Of a stretch of DNA of 64,000 bases, positions 21,543 to 34,026 are shown in pieces. A program made the translations under genes and the position numbers. Origin of the DNA: Terfezia claveryi. Lineage: Eukaryota > Ascomycota > Pezizomycetes > Pezizales > Pezizaceae. Position 1 is the stretch's first letter, and every line of letters begins with the position of its first letter. The DNA lies in assembly GCA_015179025.1 (NCBI GenBank), contig WHUX01000038.1:1-64000 (forward strand). The letters run 5' to 3'. Below the pieces are notes generated by a model that saw only the letters and a program-made list of their open reading frames with translations, was not told the origin of the DNA and did no database searches.

Positions 21543-22879
21543 ATTTTCTACTGCTTCCTCCCGGTGTGTCTCTTGTCAACCTAAAATTGTTAGCGGAAAC
21601 ATTACGTGAAAGAATATACACCTTCTGGAGGCTAGAATGGGAAGCAGCGAGCTAGGAAGCTCATAATATTCTCCTCTAGAGTAAATAATTACCATGAATT
21701 CATACCTTGAATTTGAAGGACTCTGAAGCTTGTTTAGAATCCAATCAACGAGGTCTCAAATACACAGCAGCTCGAGTATAAATGGCAATGTTGGATGGAG
21801 GTAAGCGTTATCAGCTGGTCTCCATCGATTAGAATAATAAAAGTCCCTGGCGGAAAGGACTATGGGTTTCCTTTTATCTTTGCTCATAGGCAGGCCTGGC
21901 CTAGAAAGCTTTTGGTAGCTCCCCTGTACTTAAATGAGTCTTCCATGGATACTTGTCCATTGCAATTGGGTATTTGGTAATATACACCACAGTCATAGAA
22001 CATACGTACAGCTTAGTTTCAGCCCATTACCGTGGTCCTGTTGGTTCTGCAATTACGGCTTAGTTGCAGTAGTTGGTAAGAAATACAGTGAGTACATAGC
22101 CAGCTTGCAGGTGCTGTAAATCTTGTCCGCCAATCGATTGGTCTTTCGGTACCTACTAACTACACAGGAAACCGTCCATTGGACGCGCATGGGGGATGAA
22201 AATTCGATTAGGTAACCTACCTAACCAGAGCTCAGCCTGCATGATCACGAGTTTCCTCCAGTATCTACAGTTTGGTGTGTTGTAACCCTGCGTCCCAACG
22301 CCCTGAAATCACAAATATATTCTGACATCGTCTGGAACTAGTATACCATGCAAGGCGGACTCAGGATACTATCGCGGCTCTCATTATTCAGTTCTATAAA
22401 TTAAGCATGGTGATTCTTATTTGGAGACCGCTGCCAAACCGATAATATGATGATGATGACGCGAGATTCCGGTATCCGAGGACATGAGAAATACCCCCCA
22501 GCGACCACCATGAGATGCCGAACGTTGATGTTTCCCTGATTCGGCTAAGCACAGCAGTGGATGAGCAATCTCATAAGCGACCCCGTTACTCTAAATAATG
22601 CGTCGCTTACGAAATGAGATTCTGGAACATAACCCCGCTTGTCATACAAGAGACAAGTTGAACAACGAAAGTCGTGCTACCTACCGCCTTCCATTGAGGT
22701 CAACTTTGGTTATTAATTGCAATTGACAGCCCTGCATTTGTTTACTTCGCTGTAGCATGGTGTAACCTAGGCACATGCTTTATGTCTGTACGGCTGAAGA
22801 TAGTTACTTAAGCTAAAACAGTTAAAACCCTTGATAATTTTCTGTCAATTCAATATCAAGGCTTACCTACTGGTGAATC
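21543..22879. other. Intergenic, no gene recognised
   Basis: Contains the upstream region of the minus-strand gene at 20,751-21,542 and that of the small frame at 22,880. No other feature is seen. Confidence 0.4.
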
Positions 22880-23203
22880 ATGGCTTCAAAATCAGCCTTA
22901 GTTCTTTTCATTGTAATATGCGGGTACCTAGGTGCTATATTATTCAATCTCAACCTCAACCCAACATTGCACGTTGAACCGGTGTGCACGGGGAAAACTC
23001 GCCAATTCTTTTTCGAGTCCCCCGAACCATATTCTTATGTTTCTAGAGACAGCGCGCAACTAAAGACCTCCAGCCTGAAAAATTTCATTCCAAATCGACG
23101 TCACATATGTGAACGCTCGTATTCACCTCGCGCAACTAGGTACAAATGGCCATGCAGCCCAGGCTTATCAAATAAGGATCGACTCGCCATAATAGAAACT
23201 TAA
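22880..23203 (+). CDS. Possible small membrane-anchored or secreted protein
   Basis: A 107-codon frame with an ATG in good context (ATCATGGCTTC). The N-terminus has a hydrophobic stretch (SALVLFIVICGYLGAILFNL, residues 4-23) suited to a signal peptide or signal anchor, followed by a short polar region with three cysteines (in PVCTG, HICERS and WPCSPG) and several basic residues. It belongs to no family I know and has no neighbour that suggests a role. A chance open frame remains quite possible. Confidence 0.35.
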   Translation: MASKSALVLFIVICGYLGAILFNLNLNPTLHVEPVCTGKTRQFFFESPEPYSYVSRDSAQLKTSSLKNFIPNRRHICERSYSPRATRYKWPCSPGLSNKDRLAIIET

Positions 23204-24669
23204 AATTGGTATGGATGTTCTTCCGTGTTCAAGGTCATAGTAATTGCTGTTTCTCTAGGCTGCCACCATGGACTGCCTTCCCAAGGTAGCGTTGTCAGAT
23301 ATAGCCGCCTATCAAGTATGTTTCGCACGACATGTGAAGAGCCGCCGGCCGGGTGCACGTAGTGCTGAGCTTCCGAGTCCGAGAACCCAAGGTGCATGTG
23401 CTACGTAAGTAGGTACGAGCGCGAGTGCATTTCAAACTATGGAATATACCAGTGGGTATGATTGGAAGCTTACAATGATATATGTTTCTGGGCCGCGGGA
23501 GGCATACCCGCTATGCCCCTTGCGGGCAATGTATTTGATTACTGGATTTGGTACATAACGCACTTGAATTGATAACAATATACCTAACTAAACCTATATC
23601 AAATATATACAACTAGGCTATCATTGATCCCGGCGCAGGCAGTTTGGCCAGAAGCTTGCCTGGGAGCTGTGGGACGTGTAACAGCTGCATCTTTTTTTTT
23701 TTTTCCCTTGAAGTCTGTACGTCTATGGAGCTTTAGGCTATGAGGCGGCCCGGTCTGTCATAGTTCACACCTTGTTTGTTCATATACAGGGAGGAGTAGG
23801 CCGGCCTATGTAGGTAGGGTCGTGCTCCAGACCCGCTTTAGCATCCAAGGCTACCTTCGGCACGCTACATAGTAACGCGGCGACGTCTCAATCTACTACG
23901 TATATATATCTAGAGCAAAATATATGCAAGCACGAGCCCAGAGATACCTAGCTCGCACAATCGCTAGAAACCCCTTAGGGAATGTTCTGCTTCGCTATGA
24001 CATCACAAAACACCAGCTTGCTACTTATACTACTTATATAGCATTTACGGCCCATTGACGACCTGAATCCACGCTTAGGGTGGTCCAGAGCCCAGGTAGT
24101 CTATTGAGACGTACACATTTACATATCTTAAACGGCTCCATTATGTCTATGAGAACACTGAGCTGCCATTACAATTTGCTGGTCCATTATACGTAGCTTG
24201 TTGTGCGCTATCTCTAAGCGGTAGGCTTCGATTAAGTGAGGGGGTACTTCCCTAATGGCTATAGTCTCGCCGGTTCGTTAGCCTAGGTATCCTATTAGTT
24301 AGAATGTAAACTGGACTCGTGTAAGTAGGTGACCGTTTTAAATTACTGACCCAGATCGAACAGCCTTCAAGGCTTAGCTAACTGTTCTTACGGGCGGGCC
24401 TTCCGTGCCAATGCAATACTGGCAGTTGTATAAGTAGCTGCATCTCACACCATGCAAGTGAATACCAATCCTTAGCTGAGGAGTTCAAGCTAGCCGTCTA
24501 AATATATTGCAAATTCTACGTACATACTCATATCGCCAGAAAGTACACGGAGGAGGACGGAGGCAGGTGGGACGCCCGTGGAGGCTTTCTTCGGGTTCTA
24601 TTTCGTCAACTCGCCGGCAGAGGCGGCAGATAACCGTTCTTTGAGGACAGACCTCATCCAGGCCCTGGG

Positions 24670-24900
24670 GCCATCTGGCAGTGCCGGTTAATGACAGTAT
24701 GGAGGTCCCGTTTCCTTCGATTGGTTTCATTTCCTTGGTTGTCTTTTGTTAGGGCTGAGATTATGGCTTCGGTAGGAAAGGGGATTCTCGCATTTCATAT
24801 CCCAGATTGTTTTGGGGCAGGCTCCAGTCAGGCCTATCTGACATATGCCGGTTAATGACAGCATGGGAACCTCGCTTCACTTGAGTCTTTTGAGTTTACT
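24670..24900 (+). repeat. Two diverged direct repeats ~170 bp apart
   Basis: GCCGGTTAATGACAGTATGG (about 24,683) recurs as GCCGGTTAATGACAGCATGG (about 24,848), each preceded by a CATCTGGCA/TATCTGACA word and followed by a CCCG/CTCG and CTT-rich stretch. This indicates an old tandem duplication or two copies of a dispersed repeat. Confidence 0.55.
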
Positions 24901-25029
24901 TGAGTCTATTTGTCTCACTGCAACTGCTTGCCAGTTGGCACTTAGTTGAGTTTTTTTTTTTGGTTCTGGTAAGCTATATATTGTCTTTGCCATCGCGGCA
25001 CTTGAGTATTGTGATATATAGGCGCCGGA

Positions 25030-25105
25030 CCAGGTAGATCAACTTGCCTTGTCTTGAATCTACCCGGGTTTCCGGGTGGCTCCTATGGCTCCCATACTGG
25101 GATCG
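25030..25105 (+). repeat. Dispersed repeat copy (matches 62,005-62,080)
   Basis: CCAGGTAGATCAACTTGCC...TCTACCCGGGTTTCCGGGTGGCTC aligns with CCAGGCAGATTAACGCCTC...TCCACCCGGGCTTCTGGGTGGCTC at 62,010-62,057, in the same orientation. It is probably a fragment of a transposable element. Confidence 0.5.
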
Positions 25106-25149
25106 CCATTTAGCAGGAGTACGGTACTGCGTTTTTATTAAAACAAAAA

Positions 25150-25240
25150 AGCCACAAAGTACACGTGTATGTCCGTCAGGTGACTCTGTCTCAGTGGCAC
25201 CCGGCCGGAAAAGAGTCACCTGACGGACATACGTAACTTT
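25150..25240 (-). repeat. Small hairpin element, copy 2 (perfect 21-bp arms)
   Basis: GTATGTCCGTCAGGTGACTC plus one base (25,167-25,187) is the exact reverse complement of 25,212-25,232, with a 24-nt loop. Read on the minus strand it shares TCCGTCAGGTGA, an internal TTTT, ACTGAGAC, GTCACCT and TACTTT with the copy at 6,658-6,712. It lies inside the repeat-relic region. Confidence 0.7.
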
Positions 25241-28200
25241 CTTCAACATGGGTACCATCGTCTGCCAAATTGTTCAGGCCTTCGGTAAGTATCAGGTAAA
25301 TGGTTACCTTTGGCTTGCCTTGCCTCAGGCTCCTGAGCTTCCATAGCCTTCTTTTACCAAATGTCGGAGCGTCGTTTCCCATTCAAAGGCTCCCGGTAGA
25401 TAGTAAGAGAGACAAGACTAGGTAGTCTCATTCCCAGCCTCTACTTTGTAACAACAAACCACAATCTCAAGAAGAATGCCCCCATACCACGCTTTCTAGA
25501 AGCTTGAATATTATTTGTTGCATGATTTCCACTATCATCCTGAACCCGATCATGCAGCACATTTTCCCCTGTACTAATGAATGATTAATTGAAAATGGTT
25601 GGTATGCAATTAATATGTTTGAACGCTGACAGTAGCTAAGCCTTTTCTTCTAGTTAAAGGATTGGCACGCAACGCACGTTCAGCAGCTGCGCTCAATCCG
25701 AGGAAAGTGATCCTCGCAAATTAAATATCTTGCGCGCTTCCTTAAAGTTTTCTGGCATAACTAATTCTAAGAATGGCATGACCCTTCAGACTGATGGTCC
25801 GGTTATAAAATGAGGCGGTCTGTCAGTTACCCTGAGGTGCGTGATACGTCAATTATTGTCTAGTGCGCCTGTGAATGCAGATATCATCTATAGAATCTGG
25901 GTGAGGGAATTCTAGTGTATCTGGTGATTGGATTATATATCTTCTAGTATATAATCAAATTTCATGATTCTCATTGAAGCCCTTTCTGATGTAATAGAGG
26001 AGGTTACGCATATGCCCGGAAGTGTAATATGCCTGCATTGTGAAATGTGTATGCAATGCAACCCATAGTATTGATTATTATACTGATGGGATTTTCAGTA
26101 TTTAAAATATAGTTGTTAGTTACATAGAAGATCTAGGCCTGTCAAGCAAGTCAGCTTCAGCAATCATGAGTTGTAGCATGTTTATACAGTGTGTTGAGGA
26201 AACGCGCACTAACTTGTAGAATATCTATTGCTAGCGTGCCATAACTCTCCCCCACGCATTGTACAATACAACCTCATATCACTGGAGGAGAATATGGATA
26301 AGTACTCTGCCTCACACCAAAAATATTTCAGGTACTTCGTACTCAGTAGTGTCCCATGTGATCTCGTAAGAGGCCATTTGATAATATTCCCGTGATTCCA
26401 TGCACAAAAAACCGCATACAAGACCACTAACAAACAGTCAGTGATAAGTCTTATCGAATATACATTATATGTTCTACTTTCTAAACTACCTCCCTGGCTG
26501 AAAATTTGACTGATACTCGCTGGAGGATATTTCGGATAAATATACCTAGCCGGCCGTTAGCAGGAGAGAAATAAGTATCTACTTACCAGATGAAGAGGGA
26601 GCATAAGAGAGAGAGTGAAAAAAAAAAAAATGTTGATACAGCCGCAAATAGGACCCCTCCCAATATGTATTGTAGATGTCTTCCCACGGCTAGATGATAG
26701 ACGACTCTATATATATAATATACATAGCATTCCCTGGGTTACACTGGACTCATGAAAGTGTCGAGTGAAATACGGGATGTTTTATATTACAGATTCTTGG
26801 TATCTTTAAAGCTTCATCTTCGGCGACCCGAGGCCTTGATCGCGTTTCCACAGGCAAGGTTGTATTTGCGGCCTAGAACAATTCAATTGCTTTGCTAATA
26901 ATTGGGTCAGGCAATACGGCACGAGGCAGATTGGCAGAGCACCTTGCGCCACATCACCCATTGGCAGGAGCAAGGTCATTCTATATTGGTGAGCTGGCCA
27001 TCACGTGCCTGTGCATGGATGTACTGAACCGAACTTTGGAGGAATTAAAAAAAATCAGAGTACCATAATGCATTATATTAAAGTGGAGTAGAGTGTCACA
27101 CAGGATTAAGTCAAATGGAAAGAATCTGGGAGAGAGCTGTACAATAGAGACTGAGGTACCTAGGTGCTTAAGGTATCGGCCCTCATGAAGTTTAGGCCGG
27201 CTAGCTAGGTTGCTTAGAATAGTTAATATCTACCCATGAAATTTTCCAACCAGACTGTTAGTTTTTACGTGTAGCTATCGTAGCATATTAAATCCAAATC
27301 ATTAGGTTCCTCCTTACTTGGTAGGGTATCAACTACGTACTTAGTACCTGGTTGGTAGGTAGAGCCTAGTCTCGGCACCACATGCAGCAGAGATATAGTT
27401 ACCTATTGTGGTAGTTGTGGACGTCAATGTTCACTTGTGCCAAGGCTGTTAAAACGGCGGCAACATAGCTAGAACAACCTATTATAACAATTGCAGCTAA
27501 AGTATACGGGATATGATATTAATAGGGATAGAATTGTAAGCTTGCTTGTTAGGTCTGTGACCAGATTATGTATGCTCTTGTTCGTGTTAGAAGCATCATA
27601 GGTCCTCAGGATAAACATGTGCCAGAATGAAACTGGCATCCCGTGCCGGACCGGCGTCAAATTGACGACTGTACACAGGCTCGAAATGAGTCCCCCCGAC
27701 CCCCCGGTTCCCGATTTGGAACATGAAACATCGTCAATTCTGCTATCTATCGTACGTGTTTTAATGGCCACCGTGAAATACCAACACTGCCTCGCCTATG
27801 CTTCGCATTTTTGAGTGTGTATACAGGAACCAGTATTCTGAAGAGATCCCTCCGGGATAACCCACCAACCTACATTGGAAAAGCCAATTGTTGGTGCTTT
27901 ATATTGGAAGAGTAGATCACGATGCACTTGTGAGTAACCTGGTATGCCATGTCAAATCGATAAATCATCAAGATTAGAGACAGTCTGGTAAGAGGTACAT
28001 ACTGCCAGTTTTTCATCCCTAGGAAAGAGAAACTGTGGGTTTCTCACAAACCAGCTTACCCCTGGAATAGTCTTTCATTGGGTCAATACTGGGGCTTATA
28101 AAAATATGGGAACAATGACTTGCTTATGTAAAATGGGAGATCTGCTGTGATTTATTCATTTCTGCATTCCAATTCCCAGGAATGGAATCTAACTAGAGTT

Positions 28201-31200
28201 ACTACCAGGGTCATAGGAGTCACTAGAGCCCAGAGGAAACGAAGAGGAGTAGGGAAACAATGCAATGCAGGGTTTTGTGCAACCATTCAATAGACTTTGT
28301 GACGCCTTTACGGGCCTAGAGAGCTATGACGTTTATATATCTGCGTAAGGCTAGGCTTGGAAAATCAGCCAGGTTTTAAAAAGGGCGGGGAAGAAGGACA
28401 GTGTAAGGATTCACACAAGCTAGGGCCTTAAATTATACAAATTCGCGGGAATAGAAAACCTTCCATGATCTGGAATGTGCGTCGAGAGCCTTCCATAGCT
28501 GTTGGGGTAATATCAGACCTTGTATCTGCTGTGAAAGCAGCAAATGTGGGTGGCAAGCCTGTTCATAATTTGGGAAGTCGACGCCGGCTTTTCGGAGTAC
28601 CAGAAACATTGTAAGCGAAGCTAATACCATGTGATGACCAACGTCACTCAAACTGCATGTTCACTTGCGATTGAACCTTAACTCGCGTTTGTAGTCCCCT
28701 CCCCAGCATATTTCAGCTTGAACTTTCCGCCTAGAGGTCCAAACTTGGGTGAGAGAGCGTCATGTGGGTATAGCCTGGTGCAAATGTCATGCTAATAGAC
28801 CAAAGAAAACCATATGCGACTAGGTTGCGATGCCAGGGGATTAAAAGAAAAGGTTATACAGGCCAAAAAATGACATGTGAATTTTTCCGCATAAAGCGTG
28901 TTGCAGCTTGTCGGAGAAGGTGCATGACAGCTGTGGAGCGGGTGTTGTGGGAGTAGTTCTTGGGGCGTTGATGCAATACAATATCGCCAAAGAGTATGGA
29001 GTCTAATGGCATCTGTGGGGAAAGACGCAAGAACCACTATGCAAGCTAGCGGTACCCTGAGCCATGGTTAAGTAGGGACCATGGCAACTTCTAACCTTGA
29101 GACAATTCGCTTCGTCGCCACGGCATCATGCAGCTGTCCCTCCCATACCAATATGGCACATTGAGAGAGCTGGGGAGCAGGCACCGCTACAGAGCAGGTA
29201 CGGTAGAGACAGGGCCAAAGCTCAAGGAGTGGCTGACGCTTTGTGAGCCCAGCTCGAGCGTCGGGGCTGGAGAACCCATCTCCAATTGCAACCAGCTGCA
29301 GCCGCAGTTTTTAACAATACTCACAGCAGCAAAGAGCAAAGGACATCACCGTCGCACAGGGCAAAGGGCAGCTCGAGCATCGTATGTGCAGTACGCTCGA
29401 GGGTAGTCTGGCAAGGTTGGATTGCAGTTGGGGATCGTGGCTCAAGTTAGCGCAAGCTCCAGGATAAACTCTTTAGGTAAGTGTCGCCGAGACCCCATGC
29501 AAAGCGTCGCTGTCAACGGCGTCGAACGAGTAGTCTGGTTGCACGCGAACTCGAACGAGATTGATTGTACGGCACAGCAAGTACCTCAATAGTCCGCTGA
29601 GCACAGCAAAACCTCCCCCACCCCCCACTCCCCACCCCCAATTGGTTCCTCAAGCATAAGTCTCGCAACCGCCTCAAGTACATAGTCCAAAGGAACCAAA
29701 CTGCCTCTCTGGCTTCTTTAAGACTATCATGAGCCACACGCAGTCCACCCATCCCCCCACCCCCGTGCTTGTGCCGTCCTACTCCTAATCATGGTGCTAT
29801 GGCTGTGCATATGCATGTGCAACTTCGAGCTCTAATTGCATGTTAGTGGCTCTCGATTCTGCCGCCATCACAATCGTTATCCCACGGAGCAGGGCGTCAA
29901 CTGCCGCTGTTCTTGACGAGACCCACCCCAGAATCACTCCCCCAACCTCTGGACATTGCATCTTGGGACCCACTCCCCTGGCTGCTCTGCCCTCCCCAGA
30001 CCCTTTGAACAGTGATCTGAGGTGAATGAACTTCCCATGCTAGGCAAGGCCTGCAGCAACCGATTCCCCCCCAAGTGCCACTGCCGAGACTATCCCATTC
30101 AGGAAATTCTAGACATATCCCCACTCAGTCGAGTTCGAGCTCGAGGCCTTCAGATATCATTCATAGACTCCATTTTCAGCCCACGGCTTTGGAAAAACTG
30201 AAAAGCCAATGATACCCAGACTCATCACGAACCCCGAGCCTCTGTCTCTTTTGCTTCCTGCACTTATTCGCCCGTTTAACGAGCTTTGGACTGCGCACAT
30301 AAATTTTGTTTGGTTGAGAGCACATGCAGCATCTTGATGAACATTGAGGTCATATCAGACCTTTGAAGGACTCAATCGGGTCCCAACAGCTGTCTCGGGA
30401 TCGACGATTTCTCGGGAATCACGCAATCAGTTCTTCGTGATGGAGGTTGGCCTAGATTTTGTTATTTCCTACGTTAATTGATACCAATTCATATTCCCTT
30501 GCATATGGCCATGCGAGTACTGACGACTGAGGAGGAGGAGACTGTATGGGGTCAGCCGTCGCAGGTGATCAGGAGGGCTGGGGATGGTATTACAGGTTAG
30601 TGCATCTCCTACATCTTTCTGTAGAGATGCTAATACCACACAGATTATTGTTGTCCTTTCGAACTTTGATCGTCTTTAAAGGGACGGAATCTCTTGACTG
30701 AATATGAGGATTGCCTGAAAAGCAGAGAGCTCTCACCATCGGCAACATAGCATAGGAATTTGTGAAAAAGACCCCCGGCAAGTGAAAGATAAAAACCGTG
30801 GAATCGGCGGTACGATGAGATTATGAGTTTTGCACTGAGCTTTACCCATTACGATTGACCGGCAAGGACCCATGATCAATCCCCCCACCTTGAGCTTTCT
30901 GCAGAGGGACAAGCAAACGCATGCGCAAAACCTAAGACCCGAAATCTAAGAAAAAAAGCATTACACAGTAACGGTCTTCTTAGGGAGAATATAATGAAGT
31001 CACGAGATAGCTGCAGTGGGAACCTAGGAGGAATGGCACCTTATAGTGACGCAGATAATGCGAATATCAGTAATAGCATTGCGACATCTCGAATTGGTGC
31101 TACAGGTAGACTAGGTACTAGTCTAACGGGTACTACACTTCACAATATACCAACTACTAAGCTATCTCACAATTCCAGAGAAGCCAATGCTCACGAAGTG

Positions 31201-31526
31201 CCTGGGGACTTTGGCGGGACCGAGCGCCTGTCCCCTGGTTTTGATCAAGAAGCCACAGGAAGTGAAATAAAGTTAGTGGCTCTCATTCGATTTCTCGCTC
31301 AGTTCATCACTACGCTAATGTGTGGCATATGGAAGCCTAACTAATAAGCCATTTATAGAAATCCTCCCACTGGAGCCATGTCAATGAAAGCAAGTACCCC
31401 TACGACAGGGCATATACATGGAACATGGTCTCAAAGGTAAATAGACCCACAAAAGCAATTTCGTAGAATTTCATCCACCCGGGGACCCTTCAATGAGCTT
31501 TAAATGTTTTAGAAACTGACGAAGAG

Positions 31527-34026
31527 CGGCGAGTGCGTGGGGAAACATTCACTAGCCATAGATTCAATCTTTTCGTCGATCCGTATTTCCACGTCAGAGA
31601 AGGCATATTTTTCCCGCAACACGCAGCGGGTTCTTCTGTCCCATTTTGTGAATCACCCGGGTACCATCAAGTCAGCCCAGCTTTCAACCAGCCAGGGTTC
31701 TCGACATCTGCCTACATGCCTGGAAGTCCAGACAAAGACTCATATTGCCCCCGAGAAAACTATGACCGGGCTTACGAGACAAGTGAAAACACTCGTAGTG
31801 CACTGTCCCCAGGTTCACAGACACACCAGCCAGAGTCACCATTACCGTCACTCTTCGATCCCGAACCTGCCTCCCACAGCGATCTCACTCAGAGCGGCCG
31901 CCATTATTCCGAAGATTATGGCTCTCACCATCCAGCTTGGTACTCGGGAGATGCCGTTACTCCCGATAATTATTACGACGGAGGTTTCCGAAACCACCAC
32001 AGGTATTCACAGGAAGTACGCAGTCATAGCCCCGATTTAGGGAATTTAGGGACCCAGAATAACCCTCCCCGCCCGCTTGGCGATGGGATACAGCCTCCTT
32101 TCAGCGACGCATTCAGCCATCTGAATCGTTCTCTCGTTGTAGAGCCAGGGCAGTTTACTCCGGACGGTGTCCTCAATAGTATTCATCTACCTCCTGGTAC
32201 GCTCGACCCAAGGCTGAATTCGCAACCCCCAAAACCCTTCCGGAGAGCTTTAAGGAATAACAAGACTAAACTGAATTCGAAAGCAGTTCGACGAAACTCC
32301 GCGCACCAAACGCCTCAGCAACTGAGCCAAGGTGCTTTTAACTCAGCACCTGACCACGGTAACATCCCTGGGTGTCATGTCTTGACTCCGATTGATATCT
32401 GTCAAATCGTCGACTCCTCGGGGATTAGTTCCCCCCAGGAAGCCCCGAAAAAGGAGAAGCCGAAACGAAAACCGATGCCAGAAGAAGAGAGGGCAGCCGT
32501 GAAACAAAATAGGCTTAACGGCGTTTGTTACAGATGCAAAAAATTTAAAGAGAAGGTAATGAAACGGCCCTTGGGTTACTAGTTATCACGCTTACATTTT
32601 CTAAAGTGTCGTGGGGGATTTCCTTGTGAGAGATGTCAAACTTTACCACTCTGGCAGCCAGTATGTGTATCAATGCAATTCGTGGAGAAGAAGGTGTTTT
32701 CTAGAGGTATGTTGGAGAAATCTAGCTATGTTTCTTGGATGCTGACTAGTCATTTATTTGAAGGACTCTACAAAGCACAGTGCGCACAGCAAAGGGAGAA
32801 TATCAAGGAATGGCTAGGAAAGACATCAACTGTCCACTTCTCCAATGGTTTCCAGCCGACCCTTTCGCTTTTGCTGAATGAGTATGTTGCAAATGACACA
32901 TCTTTGCTCCAGAAAGCTCTATGGAAAGGCAACGGTCAGTCAGGCTTTACCCGGATTTCGTCCACGCCTTTCGGGGTATCGCCCGCCAACGAGCCCGTAG
33001 CTCTAGCAATTCCGCGCTTCGACGAATACCTCGACAACTTGATCCCACTACTCATCAGTCAACTATGCAGTGGCGGACATGAAAAGGTCTTCATTGATAC
33101 TATGAATGCTGCCTACAGGTATAACAAAAAAAGCACGGAGGGGGTAGGCAGCTAATTCCGCCTGCAAGAGAAAACGCCAAATCGAGGAAAGTACTGACTT
33201 TTACCATGATAGGTTCTCATCACCCTATTGGCGCTTAGGATCTGGGCCGCACAATTCCTTTTCTTCAAGCATCCTTGGAGGCTCGACCTTCAGACTGACC
33301 CCGTTGATGCCCCTGGAATGACGGTCATTACACCAAAGGGTTCGGCATCGACTAGAATTACTCCTCTTCCGATACTGCTCAATCAGCAGCTTGATTCCTT
33401 AATTGAAAACAAGACCGCTGATCTGGAGCTTCAATTTCTTACGGAACTTCAGACACGAATGTTTTTGAAAAGACCCCCAGACGAATGGTTTGGAATATAT
33501 CTCGCCATCTTTGTTTTTTTCACGGCCCTAGAAGAGGATACCTGGAATTTGGAAACTTGGAACTGCGGGGTGAAAAGCACAGAGATATCGGTGAGTTCTT
33601 TCGCCCTAACCGCTACATATAGCATTGACAGTTTACCAGCCCCCTATCGAATGGCCTCTGAAAGAGCCCCCAGAAGCCCTCGTTGACAGAAATATGCGTC
33701 TCGTCGATGTTCTCGCGGCGCACTTCCGGGGTGTTTCAAAGGGCCATGTGCCTCCTTTCCCCCTAGAAGGGAAGAAAGTGGAAGGCGAAGAAACGGCGGG
33801 GAAAGAACAAGAGGTAGATTATATGAATGCACTGTCAGCTGAGGTCAAGCGTAGAGGAGGTAAGTACTATACCTTTCTCCATGTTAATTGCGAGGGTCTT
33901 CTAACTCGACGGTGTCCACGACAAATAGACACCCTTAAATCACGCCGTGTTTCAACCTTCGATCCTAATAAACCCAACTCCCTTAACATGAAATACAGCT
34001 GTCGGCTTATGATCGCCACAGATTGA
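31527..34026 (+). CDS. Zn2Cys6 fungal-type transcription factor (5' end unresolved)
   Basis: Residues encoded at 32,525-32,655, after removing the intron 32,556-32,606 (GTAATG...AAAG), read VCYRCKKFKEKCRGGFPCER and then CQ, with a sixth cysteine nine residues on. This gives C-X2-C-X6-C-X5-C-X2-C-X9-C, a binuclear zinc cluster that binds DNA. It is preceded by a ~340-residue disordered Ser/Pro/His/Tyr-rich region and a basic stretch (KKEKPKRKPMPEEER), so the zinc cluster is central rather than N-terminal. Further introns inferred: 33,144-33,212 (TACTGAC branch site), 33,591-33,639 and 33,860-33,928. The downstream exons encode a helical region with IWAAQFLFFKHPW and LEEDTWNLETWNC, typical of this regulator class. 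About 753 residues from 31,527. The true ATG must lie in upstream exons (possibly 31,000-31,436). Target genes unknown. Confidence 0.75.

Larger units (their letters stand above)
23204..30990. other. Long gene-poor interval with repeat relics
   Basis: No complete gene can be supported. The stretch contains a T13 run near 23,692, a pair of ~75-bp direct repeats at 24,670-24,900, a dispersed repeat at about 25,030-25,105, and a hairpin element at 25,160-25,240. Around 30,505-30,594 a short frame (MAMRVLTTEEEETVWGQPSQ...) ends at a good donor (ACAG|GTTAGT) and might be an isolated 5' exon of a gene to the right; I could not connect it. Confidence 0.4.
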
